Shown: positions 49,700 through 59,548, numbered from the stretch's first letter. The stretch is 64,000 nt of DNA from Dyadobacter fanqingshengii (GCF_023822005.2 NZ_CP098806.1:6012501-6076500), one strand, 5' to 3'. Numbers and translations are program-made. Notes: a model not told the origin generated them from the sequence alone.

Positions 49700-51727
49700 T
49701 TATTTCAATTCGATGTCTGTCTCAATCGCCGTAAAGCCCGTCGGTTTCGAGATCGTAATGTGCAGTTGCTTATCAAAACCAGCGACCGGAATGTCTATTT
49801 CTTTCGATTCACCCGGATTCAGGTCGGGTAAGGTGAGGGTTGTGCCGTTTGTTTTGAGCTTGTAGCCCTTGATCGCTCGCGAAGGAAAGTCGCCACGCAC
49901 AGTTAGCCGCACGGTAAGTAGATGTTGCCCTTGTCCGCCGGTTTTGAAACTAACTTTTTCTATGGTTACAGGCGAATATTCGTTTTGATGAACTCCATAA
50001 GCGGCTCGGAATGAGCGATCGGGCCCAACTATTCCCCAAGGGCGGTAACCATTGACATTCGTGCCGTGATGGCGGCTTTGGTAATCATTATAAGTCCACC
50101 AGGAAGCGCCGACGATATAGGGCCTCTTGCGGAATTCAACCATTAAATCTGCAATATGCTTCGCTTGAAATGCCTCATCTTTGGCATCCGCACGAACGCC
50201 CCATTCGCTCACGAGAATTGGTTTTTCAGGGTATAAAGTGTGAATGTGATCCAAAACTTTTGCGTGATTTCCATATGTGTTCGTCGAGATAAAATCCACA
50301 TACTGGCTGGCTTCATCTTCCGGTTTTTTAGGAAGTGTGTTCAATAGCATCGTTGCAAATGTGTAAAGTCGGGTCGGGTCGGTCTGCCGCGCAAATGCGA
50401 TCATGTCTTTGGTCCAGCTTTGCCCCGCAGGCGTGGTCGACTGATATTCATTTCCCACACTATATGCGATCACGCTCGGGTGGTTCCAATCCCTTTCCGC
50501 CATTTCGGTGAACTGAGAGCGGAATTTCTTTCGAATAGAATCATTATCCATCTGATTGGGCGTGAGCTGCCAATTTCCGGCTTCGGTAATGATCAGCATC
50601 CCGTATTTATCGGCGAGGTCGTAGAAATACTCAGAGGGCGTGTAGTGCGTTAGCCGTTGGAATTCCATGCCCGCTTCTTTCATCAATTTGAAGTCTTTTT
50701 CAATAAGCCAATCCGGTTCCACCGAACCCAGGCCAGGATAATCCACAACCCGGTTCCCGCCACCGACACGAATTGATTTTCCATTCAAATGCAGCTGCGC
50801 ATTCTTCACTTCCACCTTTCTGATCCCGAAATGGGAAGAAACAGAATCTTCCCCGACCGCAACTTTAAGCTGATACAAATTAGGCTCATCCAAATCCCAC
50901 AGCTTAACCTGCGCGGCAGTTAATGTGCCTTCTGATTCAACCAGGCCCATTTGACCGGCGGGAATACTTTCAGATTTACCTTTTATATTAACAGGAACCG
51001 TCTTACCATTGAAAGTAACATTGTAACTGATTTTTGGCGAGATGGCAGATTTAGAAGCATTGCGAAATCTGATTTTGGTTTTCAAAACCGCCGTTCCTTT
51101 TACGAGATCAGGAAGCGCATCTATTTTTAAATTTTCGACGTAAACCTCTGGCTCAATGGTCAGATAAACAGGCCGGATCAAGCCGCCATAATTTAGCCAG
51201 CCCATAAACGGATCATTGATATTGCCATTATCCTTGGCCCCAGGAACCGTTCCGGGTTTCCATGTATCATTGTTGACCGAAACCGCGAGCAGGTTATCGC
51301 CGTCTTTCAACAAATCCGTCACATCAAAGCTGAAAGGTGTGTAACCGCCTTCATGTTCGCCCACTTTTTCGTTATTAAGCCAAACATGGGTTTTATAGTA
51401 AGCAGCGTCAAAATGCAGGATTACGCGCTTTCCTGTGACCGGTTTCCACGAAAAAGTCTTTCTATACCAGGCCGTTCCGGTGTAATGTTCGAAACGCGGG
51501 TCGGAGGAAAAGCAATGCGGGACAGTCACTTTATCAAGTCGGTTGCTCTGCGCAACTTTCTCCATAAACCATTTGCCTGTCACCCCCATTTCGGCAGGAT
51601 CAAGCGCAAACAACCACTCGCCATGCAGCGGAATAGCAGCAGGTTCACGGATTTTATATTGGCCAAAAGCGCCTTGCGATGCCCAGCAAACGATAATCAG
51701 GAGGAATGTTTTAAACTTAAAATTCAT
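49700..51727 (-). CDS. Exported glycoside hydrolase family 2 protein
   Basis: A 675-residue exported enzyme of the beta-galactosidase/beta-glucuronidase family. The signal peptide MNFKFKTFLLIIVCWASQGAFGQ begins at the ATG at 51727; an upstream extension of the frame is not credible. A jelly-roll sugar-binding domain (WYRKTFSWKPV, HFDAAYYKTHVWLN) and an Ig-like domain lead to a TIM barrel. The acid/base Glu427 is in SVGNEYQS and the nucleophile Glu508 in LVSEWGVRAD. YGVHQNEYSP and a C-terminal strand domain follow. It would cut a beta-linked galactoside, glucuronide or mannoside; which cannot be told. It shares the divergent gap at 51728-51787 with a toxin-antitoxin pair. Confidence 0.9.
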   Translation of the reverse strand: MNFKFKTFLLIIVCWASQGAFGQYKIREPAAIPLHGEWLFALDPAEMGVTGKWFMEKVAQSNRLDKVTVPHCFSSDPRFEHYTGTAWYRKTFSWKPVTGKRVILHFDAAYYKTHVWLNNEKVGEHEGGYTPFSFDVTDLLKDGDNLLAVSVNNDTWKPGTVPGAKDNGNINDPFMGWLNYGGLIRPVYLTIEPEVYVENLKIDALPDLVKGTAVLKTKIRFRNASKSAISPKISYNVTFNGKTVPVNIKGKSESIPAGQMGLVESEGTLTAAQVKLWDLDEPNLYQLKVAVGEDSVSSHFGIRKVEVKNAQLHLNGKSIRVGGGNRVVDYPGLGSVEPDWLIEKDFKLMKEAGMEFQRLTHYTPSEYFYDLADKYGMLIITEAGNWQLTPNQMDNDSIRKKFRSQFTEMAERDWNHPSVIAYSVGNEYQSTTPAGQSWTKDMIAFARQTDPTRLYTFATMLLNTLPKKPEDEASQYVDFISTNTYGNHAKVLDHIHTLYPEKPILVSEWGVRADAKDEAFQAKHIADLMVEFRKRPYIVGASWWTYNDYQSRHHGTNVNGYRPWGIVGPDRSFRAAYGVHQNEYSPVTIEKVSFKTGGQGQHLLTVRLTVRGDFPSRAIKGYKLKTNGTTLTLPDLNPGESKEIDIPVAGFDKQLHITISKPTGFTAIETDIELK

Positions 51728-51787
51728 AAAAAGCGTTAAAGGGATTCGAAGAGAATTAATGTTATTTTTGTAAAAACAGATATAGCA

Positions 51788-52024
51788 ATGGCAACGACCC
51801 AAACCATTCCAACCCGGCTGAGCAATCTTCAAATCGAATTGTTGAAGCTGTATCCTTATAGCGTTTCTGAAAAAGAGTTGGGCGATATCCGGAAAATACT
51901 ATCTGATTATTTTGCCAAAAAGATCGATAGTGAAATGGATGAACTTTGGGAAAAAAATGACTGGGGCGACCAAACCATTGAATCCTGGAAATCAGAGCAT
52001 ATTCGAAGTAAATCTTCCAAATGA
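51788..52024 (+). CDS. Probable antitoxin of a PIN-domain pair
   Basis: A 78-residue acidic protein encoded upstream of and overlapping the PIN toxin gene by four bases (ATGA). I do not recognise its family. RLSNLQIELLKLYPYSVSEKELGDIRKILSDYFAKK is helical, and the C-terminal segment (LWEKNDWGDQTIESWKSEH) has aromatic residues typical of toxin-wrapping antitoxin tails. A TATTTTTG box (51763-51770) just upstream is a possible -7 promoter element. The role rests on position, overlap and size. Confidence 0.72.
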   Translation: MATTQTIPTRLSNLQIELLKLYPYSVSEKELGDIRKILSDYFAKKIDSEMDELWEKNDWGDQTIESWKSEHIRSKSSK

Positions 52025-52431
52025 GAGTAGTTCTGGATACAAATGTCTTGCTGATTTCCCTTCCGTTAAAATCCAAATACCGTCCTATTTTCGATTCTTT
52101 GCGAGCCGGTGAATTTGAGCTGATCGTGAGTAATGATATTTTGCTCGAATACCACGAAAAAATCAGTGAGAAGACTTCGCCTGAAATTGCAGAAAACGTA
52201 ATTAAACTCATTCTTTCATTGGAAAATTGCACATTACAATCCACATTTTTCGAATGGGGCTTGATGCATAATGATGAAGATGACAATAAATACACAGATT
52301 GCTCATTAGTTGCTAATGCTGACCATTTGGTTTCCGAAGACCGGCATTTTAACATTCTCAAAGACATTGATTTTCCTAAATTATCAGTCATTCGTGCGGA
52401 TGATTTTCTTGAATTGGTGAAACCTCAATAG
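52021..52431 (+). CDS. PIN-domain toxin on the opposite strand to the sugar-utilization locus
   Basis: A 136-residue PIN-domain protein of the COG1569-like group of putative toxins. Asp6 in VVLDTNVLLISLP, the Glu in LLEYHEKI and the acidic DNKYTDC and VSEDRHF segments are the expected metal-binding positions. It starts four bases inside the antitoxin gene. Its last 44 bases overlap the 3' end of the symporter gene on the other strand, so the pair cannot be removed cleanly without truncating that transporter. Confidence 0.8.
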   Translation: MRVVLDTNVLLISLPLKSKYRPIFDSLRAGEFELIVSNDILLEYHEKISEKTSPEIAENVIKLILSLENCTLQSTFFEWGLMHNDEDDNKYTDCSLVANADHLVSEDRHFNILKDIDFPKLSVIRADDFLELVKPQ

Positions 52432-54109
52432 CAGCAACCTTCCGCGAAGCCATATACGGGATCAATGTGGAAAACAGCACAATTGTCGCCACTACAGCAG
52501 TTATCACTGTCCCGGAAGTTGTTAACACACTTAATATAAAAAGCATAACGGCTGTAAAAAGCAATGCGCCCGCAATCACTTGTAAGCCAAAACGGTTTTG
52601 ACGCTTGATCTCAATGGCTTCTTCCGCATTGACCTCCAATGCATCGATCCGCTTTTGTTCTTTTGTTTCCAGGTAAGTCAAATATTCCTTGGCAATGATG
52701 TCTTTTGACCTGGCCCAAAGTTCATAAGCGAGCAAAAGCAACAACGGAAGCCCGACCCCAACGATCGTTTCCATGCCTCTGGATAATTTAAAGTCTAAAA
52801 GCAGCGGAGCCAGGATTTTGAAAAAGAGGTTAACCGAAAGCCCAATGCCGGTAACCCATAATGTGACGGTGCTATTGAGTCTTCTGGAAAATAATGCCCA
52901 GAGCGGCGGTGCCAGAAGTGGGCCGCCAGATATGGCTGAAATGCTCAAAACCACTTCAACAATGCCTCCGGCTGCGGGAACAAGCAATGCAATGCCAATC
53001 ATTCCCAAACCAAAAAACCAGGATGAGCCGCGTGCAACCCGGATCAGCTGCTTGTCAGAAGCCTTTGGATTGACCATTCCTTTATAAATATCATTGGTAA
53101 AAACGGCTGAAACGACATTCAATGCCGTGTTTGCGCTGGCAGATGTTGAGAAATACATGCCGGTCAGCATTAACCCCAGCAATCCCGGCGGTAACACCAG
53201 TTTGCAGATCATCAGATACGCGTTTTCCGTGTCTAGACCCGTTAATGAGGGATTTATGGCTTTGTAAATCATGGGTGGAAACATCCATATCACCGGACTA
53301 ATGAGATATAATCCTGCGAACAAGAACGCGACTTTCTTAGCCGATTTCTCACTATTCACGCTCGTATAGCGCTGCACCATCGTCCAGTTTCCCCCTATAT
53401 AACAAATGTGATAGATGACGAAAGCGGCGACGAATCCAATGGTATATTCGCCATTCAAAAGGTTGAAAAAATCATCCGGAACGGCCTTGCTGAACCCTTC
53501 CCAACCGCCGACTTTATCAAATGATAAGGGAAGTAAAATGAAAACCGCCGCCGACAAAACCACGAATTGCAAAATGTCTGTCACCATGACCGCCCAAAGC
53601 CCTCCGACTGCCGTGTATGCAATCATGAAAAGCCCCAAACCAATCGTGCAAGGCACTAATGGCAAGTCGAGCGAAGCACTCACGAGCTTGGCAACCGGGT
53701 ATAAAACCGAGCCTTTGATAAAAACCGAAACCAGCGTAAAAATGAAGATATAGGTCTTTTGAACAGCCAGGCCAAGTCTCTCCCGAATGAATTCAGCGGC
53801 GGTTAATGCGCCTGTTCTTTTCCATCGAGGCGCCAGATAAAGTGCCGTGATCAATGCACCAATGCACATGGTCCATTGAATGGTAATGGCCACCCAGCCG
53901 TGCTTGTACGCAATGGAGCCCCACGCAACGAATGTTCCCGCCGAGAAAAAGCTCATAAACAAGGACAGCCCCCCTATGAACCAGGGGACCGCCTCTCCTC
54001 CGGCAAAAAACGATTTCAAATTCCGTCCTGTCCTCGCAAATAACATCCCAATGCCCATCACAAATGCGGAAAAGACTAGGATGACGACTGTATCAATGGT
54101 GTTGTTCAT
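52388..54109 (-). CDS. Sodium:solute symporter
   Basis: A 573-residue SSS-family transporter with about 13 to 14 membrane helices. NLKSFFAGGEAVPWFIGGLSLFMSFFSAGTFVAWGS is the N-terminal family signature, and VGGLWAVMVTDILQFVVLS and STSASANTALNVVSAVFTNDIY are later conserved pieces. A charged cytosolic loop (about residues 475-505) precedes the last helices. It takes up a sodium-coupled solute, probably a sugar or sugar acid from the locus, across the inner membrane. The start is 33 bases after the glycosidase-like gene. Its 3' end overlaps a convergent PIN toxin gene. Confidence 0.9.
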   Translation of the reverse strand: MNNTIDTVVILVFSAFVMGIGMLFARTGRNLKSFFAGGEAVPWFIGGLSLFMSFFSAGTFVAWGSIAYKHGWVAITIQWTMCIGALITALYLAPRWKRTGALTAAEFIRERLGLAVQKTYIFIFTLVSVFIKGSVLYPVAKLVSASLDLPLVPCTIGLGLFMIAYTAVGGLWAVMVTDILQFVVLSAAVFILLPLSFDKVGGWEGFSKAVPDDFFNLLNGEYTIGFVAAFVIYHICYIGGNWTMVQRYTSVNSEKSAKKVAFLFAGLYLISPVIWMFPPMIYKAINPSLTGLDTENAYLMICKLVLPPGLLGLMLTGMYFSTSASANTALNVVSAVFTNDIYKGMVNPKASDKQLIRVARGSSWFFGLGMIGIALLVPAAGGIVEVVLSISAISGGPLLAPPLWALFSRRLNSTVTLWVTGIGLSVNLFFKILAPLLLDFKLSRGMETIVGVGLPLLLLLAYELWARSKDIIAKEYLTYLETKEQKRIDALEVNAEEAIEIKRQNRFGLQVIAGALLFTAVMLFILSVLTTSGTVITAVVATIVLFSTLIPYMASRKVAAIEVSPIQENHPHE

Positions 54110-54141
54110 GAATTAGGGTTAATGCTGTGAAACGAGGGCTG

Positions 54142-56709
54142 CTAGAATGTTACTTCCAAGGTCTTAATGCCAAATGCCGGAATGCTGATCTGATCGGTAT
54201 TAGCGGGCTTGTTATCTTCTAGCCACTTCATTCCGGCTGCTTTTTTGCCGTCGCCCATCTTGCTTTCATCAAGTTTTAAAGCAAATTCGGTCGCAGCAGG
54301 ACTGTTATTCAACAATGTCACATAAATGCTATTCTTTGAAGCCGATTTAGCGGTGATCACGTCGATAGCCGGTTTGTCGGCCACAGCGAAACCTTCCATG
54401 ATTACAAGCTTTGCTTTGTCGCCGTAAACAGTCCCGGGTTCGAAGCCGTAAGTTTGGTGCGGGCCTACTTTTGGGGTTACGAAGCCTCTTGGAAACTCGA
54501 TTTTCCCGTTTGATCTTAATGCTACTTCCGAAAGCAAATAGTCTGTAATCCAGCCGATTTGCCACCAGGCGTGGTGCGGGTAAGGGCCCGCGCCCCTGTT
54601 CATGGCATTCCAATAGTAAGATGCGACGCTGGTTTTGCTGTCGACGAAAGCGTCTCGTCCGATGGCGGCTGAGCGGGCCATATCGGCGAAGATTTGTTCC
54701 CCTGTTAATTGATACATTCGGATAAAAAGTCCGGCGTGGCTGGCTAGCTGAATGGGGCCGTTGCGGGTTGCCGAGCCAAAAATTCCGCCATGTTCAAAAC
54801 TCAAACCGGTTTGACTGATTTCCCAGTCTTCCATGCTGTTACCATTGACATTCTTTATGTTATGGTTTGCAATGGGATGGGTGTAAATGGAAGCGGTGTA
54901 GATTTTCGCGCACGTCATCGCGGCATCCTGGTATTTTTTGTTTTTGGTAAAATCATAAAGGTCCAAAAGTGCCTGAGCAGACTGCCCGGTTGCAAAATCG
55001 GGAGCATAACGTGCATCGCCGCAGACGCCCAGGAATGCGCCGGTTTCGACTGCGTTTTTGATGAACCAATCGGCACCTTTTTGCGCTGCTTTCAGGTATT
55101 TTTCATCTTTCAAAAGTCGGTATGCCACGATCATGCCGTAAAATGTCGGCCTTACATCCTTAATGTCTTTAAACAATTCCTGCTCGGTTTTACGGTCATA
55201 TGCCACGGCCCAGCTGCCGTCTGTATTTTGCCAGCTTAGCAATTTATCGGCTCCCAAGCGAATTCTTTCTTTCAATTCCGCATGCTCCGGCTCGAACAGA
55301 AGCATGTTGCCCATATCCAGTAACACGTAGTAAGTCAATGCGATAGGCTCCACGACCTCACCCCATTCTTCGACGAATTTTTTGCTTTTGGATAAATAAT
55401 ACTGGCCTTCAATGGCGCCGTCGAAAAAGCCCTTTTTGGTTTCCTGCTGCACCAGCTTGAAATTTAAGGCAGGCGGAAGCACTTTTCCCTTCAATTCCGG
55501 ATCATTGGTCGCATTCGCCAGCATCCACATGGCGCCATAATCCGCGTTTTTCATGGCGTCCTTATTGGAGCCGACCACGCCGCCGAGGTAGGATTGCGCA
55601 CCGATTTGTTTGCCTTCGAATTTCTCAATATTCCAAAGCGAGGTCTTCGGATCGGTGAGATAATGATGCATTTTTTCAATGCGGTCGGTCAGCGCTTGTT
55701 TGCTTTGGCGGAGGCTTAATGTTTCATGGAATTTATAAATGTCATTCGCCGCATGCTTGATCGCCTGAAACCAGTCGCCCGCGATGAGGCTGTAACGGAA
55801 TGAGTAGGTAATCTCCTCACCAGCATTTAGTTCTGATTTTTGTTCACCCAAAACCGGATAATATAATGTTGGAGAAAGCTGCGCTTTTCTGTTCATGTGA
55901 GAAAGCCCGAGCTGCCAATCCGTTTGCGTGATTTTGTCTTTTGACCAGGGATCACGCGCCAGTCCCGGCTCCGGAACTACAGAGAGCGTGATGCCAGTTT
56001 TTGTCGTGATCAGCGGGCTTAATGTCGTTGCGCAGCGTTCACGATACACAACAGGACGATCCGGAATGCCGTGACCATAGGCATAGGCCAGCGCAAAGTT
56101 TTTTTGGATAAAATTCCCCTGGAAATAACCCGGAACGGACGCCCAGACCATTTGATTTACTGCGACAGAAGCGAGCGTAGGCGTTGCAAGCGAAAAATAA
56201 CCCTTCTTTTTAGGAATCAACCGCATCGTCACCTGAATGTCGTTCGGGAACTGCGGATCGAGTTTCCAGGTCGCTTTGACCGTTGCTACTTCGGTTTCTT
56301 TCGTGAATTCCAGTTCATCTTTTTTGATTAAAAGATTGGTTGGCAAGAAGCTAAAAACCTGGCCGGCTTTGTTCAGCGAAACTTCCGTCGTGCTCTCTTT
56401 CCATTGTTCCTGCTGATAATGGTAATTGTCTTCGGGAAATTTTCCGCCCGTTATTTTTTGAAATGTTTCTTTCGGCTCAGACGAAGGTTTTGTCTCGGAA
56501 TAAAGCAATGTGTATTCGCCGGAAGGCGTCAAACCTTCCATCCATTTTCCATCCTTTTTAACCAGAATTTTGTGAACCGACCAGCTCTTGCCATCACTTT
56601 TAAATTGAACACTAATATGATCATTCGTAAGGCTCCCGGGTGATTTAACCTGGCCCAAAACAAGGTTGAGCGCACTAAAACACAAAAAAATGGAAAAGTA
56701 TAATTTCAT
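54142..56709 (-). CDS. Exported six-hairpin glycosidase-like protein
   Basis: An 855-residue exported protein with signal peptide MKLYFSIFLCFSALNLVLGQ. Residues about 20-330 form an N-terminal strand-rich domain, and from about 380 helical repeats (KMHHYLTDPKT, LLSWQNTDGSWAVAYD, GADWFIKNA, FATGQSAQALLDLYDFT) suggest an (alpha/alpha)6 toroid as in polysaccharide lyases, GH88/GH105 and related enzymes. The C-terminal end is a small beta domain. I cannot assign an activity. Similar proteins are carried in Bacteroidota sugar loci with an FAD oxidoreductase. It overlaps ApbE by four bases (ATGA) at its 5' end and is followed by the symporter gene 33 bases later. Confidence 0.75.
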   Translation of the reverse strand: MKLYFSIFLCFSALNLVLGQVKSPGSLTNDHISVQFKSDGKSWSVHKILVKKDGKWMEGLTPSGEYTLLYSETKPSSEPKETFQKITGGKFPEDNYHYQQEQWKESTTEVSLNKAGQVFSFLPTNLLIKKDELEFTKETEVATVKATWKLDPQFPNDIQVTMRLIPKKKGYFSLATPTLASVAVNQMVWASVPGYFQGNFIQKNFALAYAYGHGIPDRPVVYRERCATTLSPLITTKTGITLSVVPEPGLARDPWSKDKITQTDWQLGLSHMNRKAQLSPTLYYPVLGEQKSELNAGEEITYSFRYSLIAGDWFQAIKHAANDIYKFHETLSLRQSKQALTDRIEKMHHYLTDPKTSLWNIEKFEGKQIGAQSYLGGVVGSNKDAMKNADYGAMWMLANATNDPELKGKVLPPALNFKLVQQETKKGFFDGAIEGQYYLSKSKKFVEEWGEVVEPIALTYYVLLDMGNMLLFEPEHAELKERIRLGADKLLSWQNTDGSWAVAYDRKTEQELFKDIKDVRPTFYGMIVAYRLLKDEKYLKAAQKGADWFIKNAVETGAFLGVCGDARYAPDFATGQSAQALLDLYDFTKNKKYQDAAMTCAKIYTASIYTHPIANHNIKNVNGNSMEDWEISQTGLSFEHGGIFGSATRNGPIQLASHAGLFIRMYQLTGEQIFADMARSAAIGRDAFVDSKTSVASYYWNAMNRGAGPYPHHAWWQIGWITDYLLSEVALRSNGKIEFPRGFVTPKVGPHQTYGFEPGTVYGDKAKLVIMEGFAVADKPAIDVITAKSASKNSIYVTLLNNSPAATEFALKLDESKMGDGKKAAGMKWLEDNKPANTDQISIPAFGIKTLEVTF

Positions 56710-57746
56710 TTTTGGTTTATTTCTTTGATAAAATCTTTTACTCCGGCGCTGACAAAAGTCTCTAATCCGCCATTTTTATTTGTGTAAATCAGATATACAT
56801 CCAGGTCTTTTCTGGTCGCTACGAATTGTTTGGTTTTCTCAACACCCATTACAAAAAACGCAGTGTCGTAACCATCCGCGGTTACCGCATCTCGGGCAAA
56901 AACGGTTACGCTCAGCAGGGAAGTTTGCTCCATTGCACCAGTTTTGGGATTAATTAAATGGTTGAAAACCTGGCCATTACTTGTGAAATGATTATGATAA
57001 TTTCCAGCCGTCGTTAGTGCCCGGTTTTCCAGGCTGACTGTTGCGATTAACGAGCCGCTGCGCAATGGATCTTCTATGCCTGCTACCCAGGGTTTTGCCT
57101 GTTCTTTCTTGCCTTTACACAAAACCTCGCCACCAATTTCCACCATATAGCGGTTAATATTTTTGCTTTCCAGAAATGCACCGATCATGTCCACCGAATA
57201 ACCCTGGGCGATGCCATTGAAATCCAGCCTGACATTGGATTTATTTTTCCTAACTGACATGGTATCAAACTGAATATTGTGGAAACCGACCAGCTTCAAT
57301 AGTGAGTCTATATTCACATTTTCAGGATTTTTCACTTTTTTTGCCCCAAACCCATAAGCTTCTACCAGCGGCATTATAGTAGGATCAAAAGCGCCATTTG
57401 TGGCTTCATATACTTCCTGTGATTTTTTCAAAACCGGATAAAAATAAGGCGATTTGAATGTTAGCGACTGCGATTTATTGAATTGGCTGATCTCAGAATC
57501 GGGCCTGTAGAGGGATAAACTTCTGTCAAAATCTTGGAGAATTGAGTCGATTTCTGATTTAAGATTTCGGTTTTTTTGGTCGTAATATTTGATTTGGTAA
57601 GTTGTTCCCTGGGCTTCGCCGCTGATTGAAATCAACGGTAATTCGTTGCTTGCTTTGTATTTTAAGAAATCCGTCCCAAAATAGCCGCTGATATCAGTCA
57701 GCGGATTAAAAAAGAAAAGAAGTAGATGCAATGCAGCGTTTTTCAT
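56706..57746 (-). CDS. apbE: FAD:protein FMN transferase (ApbE)
   Basis: Transfers FMN from FAD to Ser or Thr of extracytoplasmic proteins; 346 residues. The N-terminal 20 residues are hydrophobic and would target it to the periplasm. Family marks are GEAQGTTYQIKYY, EVYEATNGAFDPTI, VRLDFNGIAQGYSVDMI, NRYMVEIGGEVLCKG and DPLRSGSLIATVSL, with TVFARDAVTADGYDTAFFVMG binding Mg and FAD. It shares a base with the FAD oxidoreductase stop (TAATG) and overlaps the glycosidase-like gene by four bases, so it is made in step with them. Its likely target here is the protein at 59545-60480, but this is an inference. Confidence 0.93.
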   Translation of the reverse strand: MKNAALHLLLFFFNPLTDISGYFGTDFLKYKASNELPLISISGEAQGTTYQIKYYDQKNRNLKSEIDSILQDFDRSLSLYRPDSEISQFNKSQSLTFKSPYFYPVLKKSQEVYEATNGAFDPTIMPLVEAYGFGAKKVKNPENVNIDSLLKLVGFHNIQFDTMSVRKNKSNVRLDFNGIAQGYSVDMIGAFLESKNINRYMVEIGGEVLCKGKKEQAKPWVAGIEDPLRSGSLIATVSLENRALTTAGNYHNHFTSNGQVFNHLINPKTGAMEQTSLLSVTVFARDAVTADGYDTAFFVMGVEKTKQFVATRKDLDVYLIYTNKNGGLETFVSAGVKDFIKEINQK

Positions 57747-59548
57747 TAAGGTTGCGGCGCTAGGGTTTCACCTTTGAGAATGGACATGAGCTCGGGCAAA
57801 TGATCCTGATAAACTCCTCTTGGCGTTGTTTTGTATTTGGTTGTCAAGTAAGCCGCAAAACCTACGACTTCGCCCATCATCCCGCATGTTCGCATCACCC
57901 GCGTGCTGCCGAACGCCACGTGCGTGGTGCTGATATTCCTGCCCGCGACGAACAGATTTTGAATGTTTTTTGAATAAAGGCAGCGGTAGGGAATGGTGTA
58001 AGGCGCAACTTTAATGTGCTTGGTTCCGGCGAAAAACTCTTGACCTTCGAAGTATTTGCTGTTTTTGGCGTCGGGGAAATGCAGGTCAATGGTCCAGGTT
58101 GCGGTGACAGAACCATCCGGATAAAATTTGCCTTCCTGAATGTCCATTTGATTCAAAATGTGATCGCCGATAATGCGGCGAGACTCCCGTTTCCCGCCAA
58201 TGTATGCCACCCATGCGAGCTCGCGTTTGGCATATTTAGCAGCTTTATTTTTTTTCAAATAGGACCAGTTTCCATAAATAGCCCTCAGGTTGTGATCGCG
58301 GATCTTTTCGGCGTCGGTAATGGTGTTGAAATTACCAAAACCTGTTTCCCACTGCCAGTCTGCTTTGGGTTCGTCGATGTGATATTCGTCTGAAAACTGG
58401 ATTGCCCAGGGCGTCTCCGGGAATGATGAAACGGTGTCGCGTTCCAGGGAAGCCCACAAATTGGAGGTGCCTAATGTAAAATCATCGGCTTTTTCTGCCG
58501 CGAGTGATTCACCCGTTTCTGCCTTGCTTTCACGCCCCATTCTGAATTCCGCGCCAGCCAGATAACCGATCGTTCCGTCACCCGTGCAATCTGAGAAGAA
58601 GGAGCCGGTGAAGCGCATTTCTTTGTTCGTGGCAATGTCGCGGCCTACTACGGCAGTAATAATGTCATTCTCTTTCTCAACCTTGTAAACGTGCGTGTTC
58701 AGGAACAGCGATATGTTTGGTTCCGCTTTCACGATCGAAATTTTACGAGCGTCGCCATATTCTTTGGCATCAGGATTTCCGTTTCCCGGGTCGCCATTGT
58801 CCATTTCCCTTACGATTCTGCCGAGTTTAGGATAATGGTTTTTATCCACATCACCCATCAAATGCACACGGATCTCTGAACTGTTATTGCCCCCCAGAAC
58901 AGGTCTGTCCTGGATTAAGGCGACTTTTAGCCCCATTCTGGCAGCCGAAATGGCCGCGCAGGTTCCTGCAATTCCGCCACCCACTACGACCATATCAAAT
59001 CGTCCTGCATCGGCTGGTTTGTCCGTGAGATTGAGCAGTTTTTTACGAAATGTGGTTAATGCTTCAAAATCATTGGGAGGCGTGAATTTCAGATCGTCCG
59101 TAAATAAAATCGCATCACAGCGACCATTGAAGCCGGTTAAGTCTTTGATCCAAAGCTTCACCGAACCTGTTTTAATGTCCGTTTCCCCGCCGTCATACCA
59201 TTTCCATGCATCCGAGCCGCTCGACCCGAAAACCTGATCGACTTTTTTGCCATCCAAGCTGATCTCAAATTTTCCGGGGCCTTTCGGAAATGGTGCCCAA
59301 TCTTTGGTGCGGACCCACATTTTGTATTTTCCGGGCTTTAAGAATTTTACGGTTGTGGACGCATCTTTTACCGGCCTGCCCATGCCATGTGCCATCAAAT
59401 AGGAGGAGCCCATGACCACAAAAGATTGCTGATCAATCACCCAACCACCTTTGTCTTCAAATGACTCGGTTTCGACAAAAATGTGGTTTTGCGCTGACGC
59501 GCAGAAGGCGAGGAGGGATAGGAAAAGAGTTAGAATTATCTTGTTCAT
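57746..59548 (-). CDS. Exported FAD-dependent oxidoreductase with N-terminal carbohydrate-binding-like domain
   Basis: A 600-residue protein with signal peptide MNKIILTLFLSLLAFCASAQ. Residues about 25-150 form a strand-rich module (HIFVETESFEDKGGWVIDQQ, KYKMWVRTKDWAPFP) like a carbohydrate-binding domain. The FAD motif MVVVGGGIAGTCAAISAA is near residue 185, followed by RPVLGGNNSSEIRVHLMGD, GIGLAG-like DCTGDGTIGYLAGAEFRM and YTIPYRCLYSKNIQNLFVAGRNIS. It is a periplasmic paralogue of the protein at 47367-49643. It overlaps the upstream hypothetical gene by four bases and ApbE by one. Sugar oxidation is a reasonable role, not proved. Confidence 0.85.
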   Translation of the reverse strand: MNKIILTLFLSLLAFCASAQNHIFVETESFEDKGGWVIDQQSFVVMGSSYLMAHGMGRPVKDASTTVKFLKPGKYKMWVRTKDWAPFPKGPGKFEISLDGKKVDQVFGSSGSDAWKWYDGGETDIKTGSVKLWIKDLTGFNGRCDAILFTDDLKFTPPNDFEALTTFRKKLLNLTDKPADAGRFDMVVVGGGIAGTCAAISAARMGLKVALIQDRPVLGGNNSSEIRVHLMGDVDKNHYPKLGRIVREMDNGDPGNGNPDAKEYGDARKISIVKAEPNISLFLNTHVYKVEKENDIITAVVGRDIATNKEMRFTGSFFSDCTGDGTIGYLAGAEFRMGRESKAETGESLAAEKADDFTLGTSNLWASLERDTVSSFPETPWAIQFSDEYHIDEPKADWQWETGFGNFNTITDAEKIRDHNLRAIYGNWSYLKKNKAAKYAKRELAWVAYIGGKRESRRIIGDHILNQMDIQEGKFYPDGSVTATWTIDLHFPDAKNSKYFEGQEFFAGTKHIKVAPYTIPYRCLYSKNIQNLFVAGRNISTTHVAFGSTRVMRTCGMMGEVVGFAAYLTTKYKTTPRGVYQDHLPELMSILKGETLAPQP

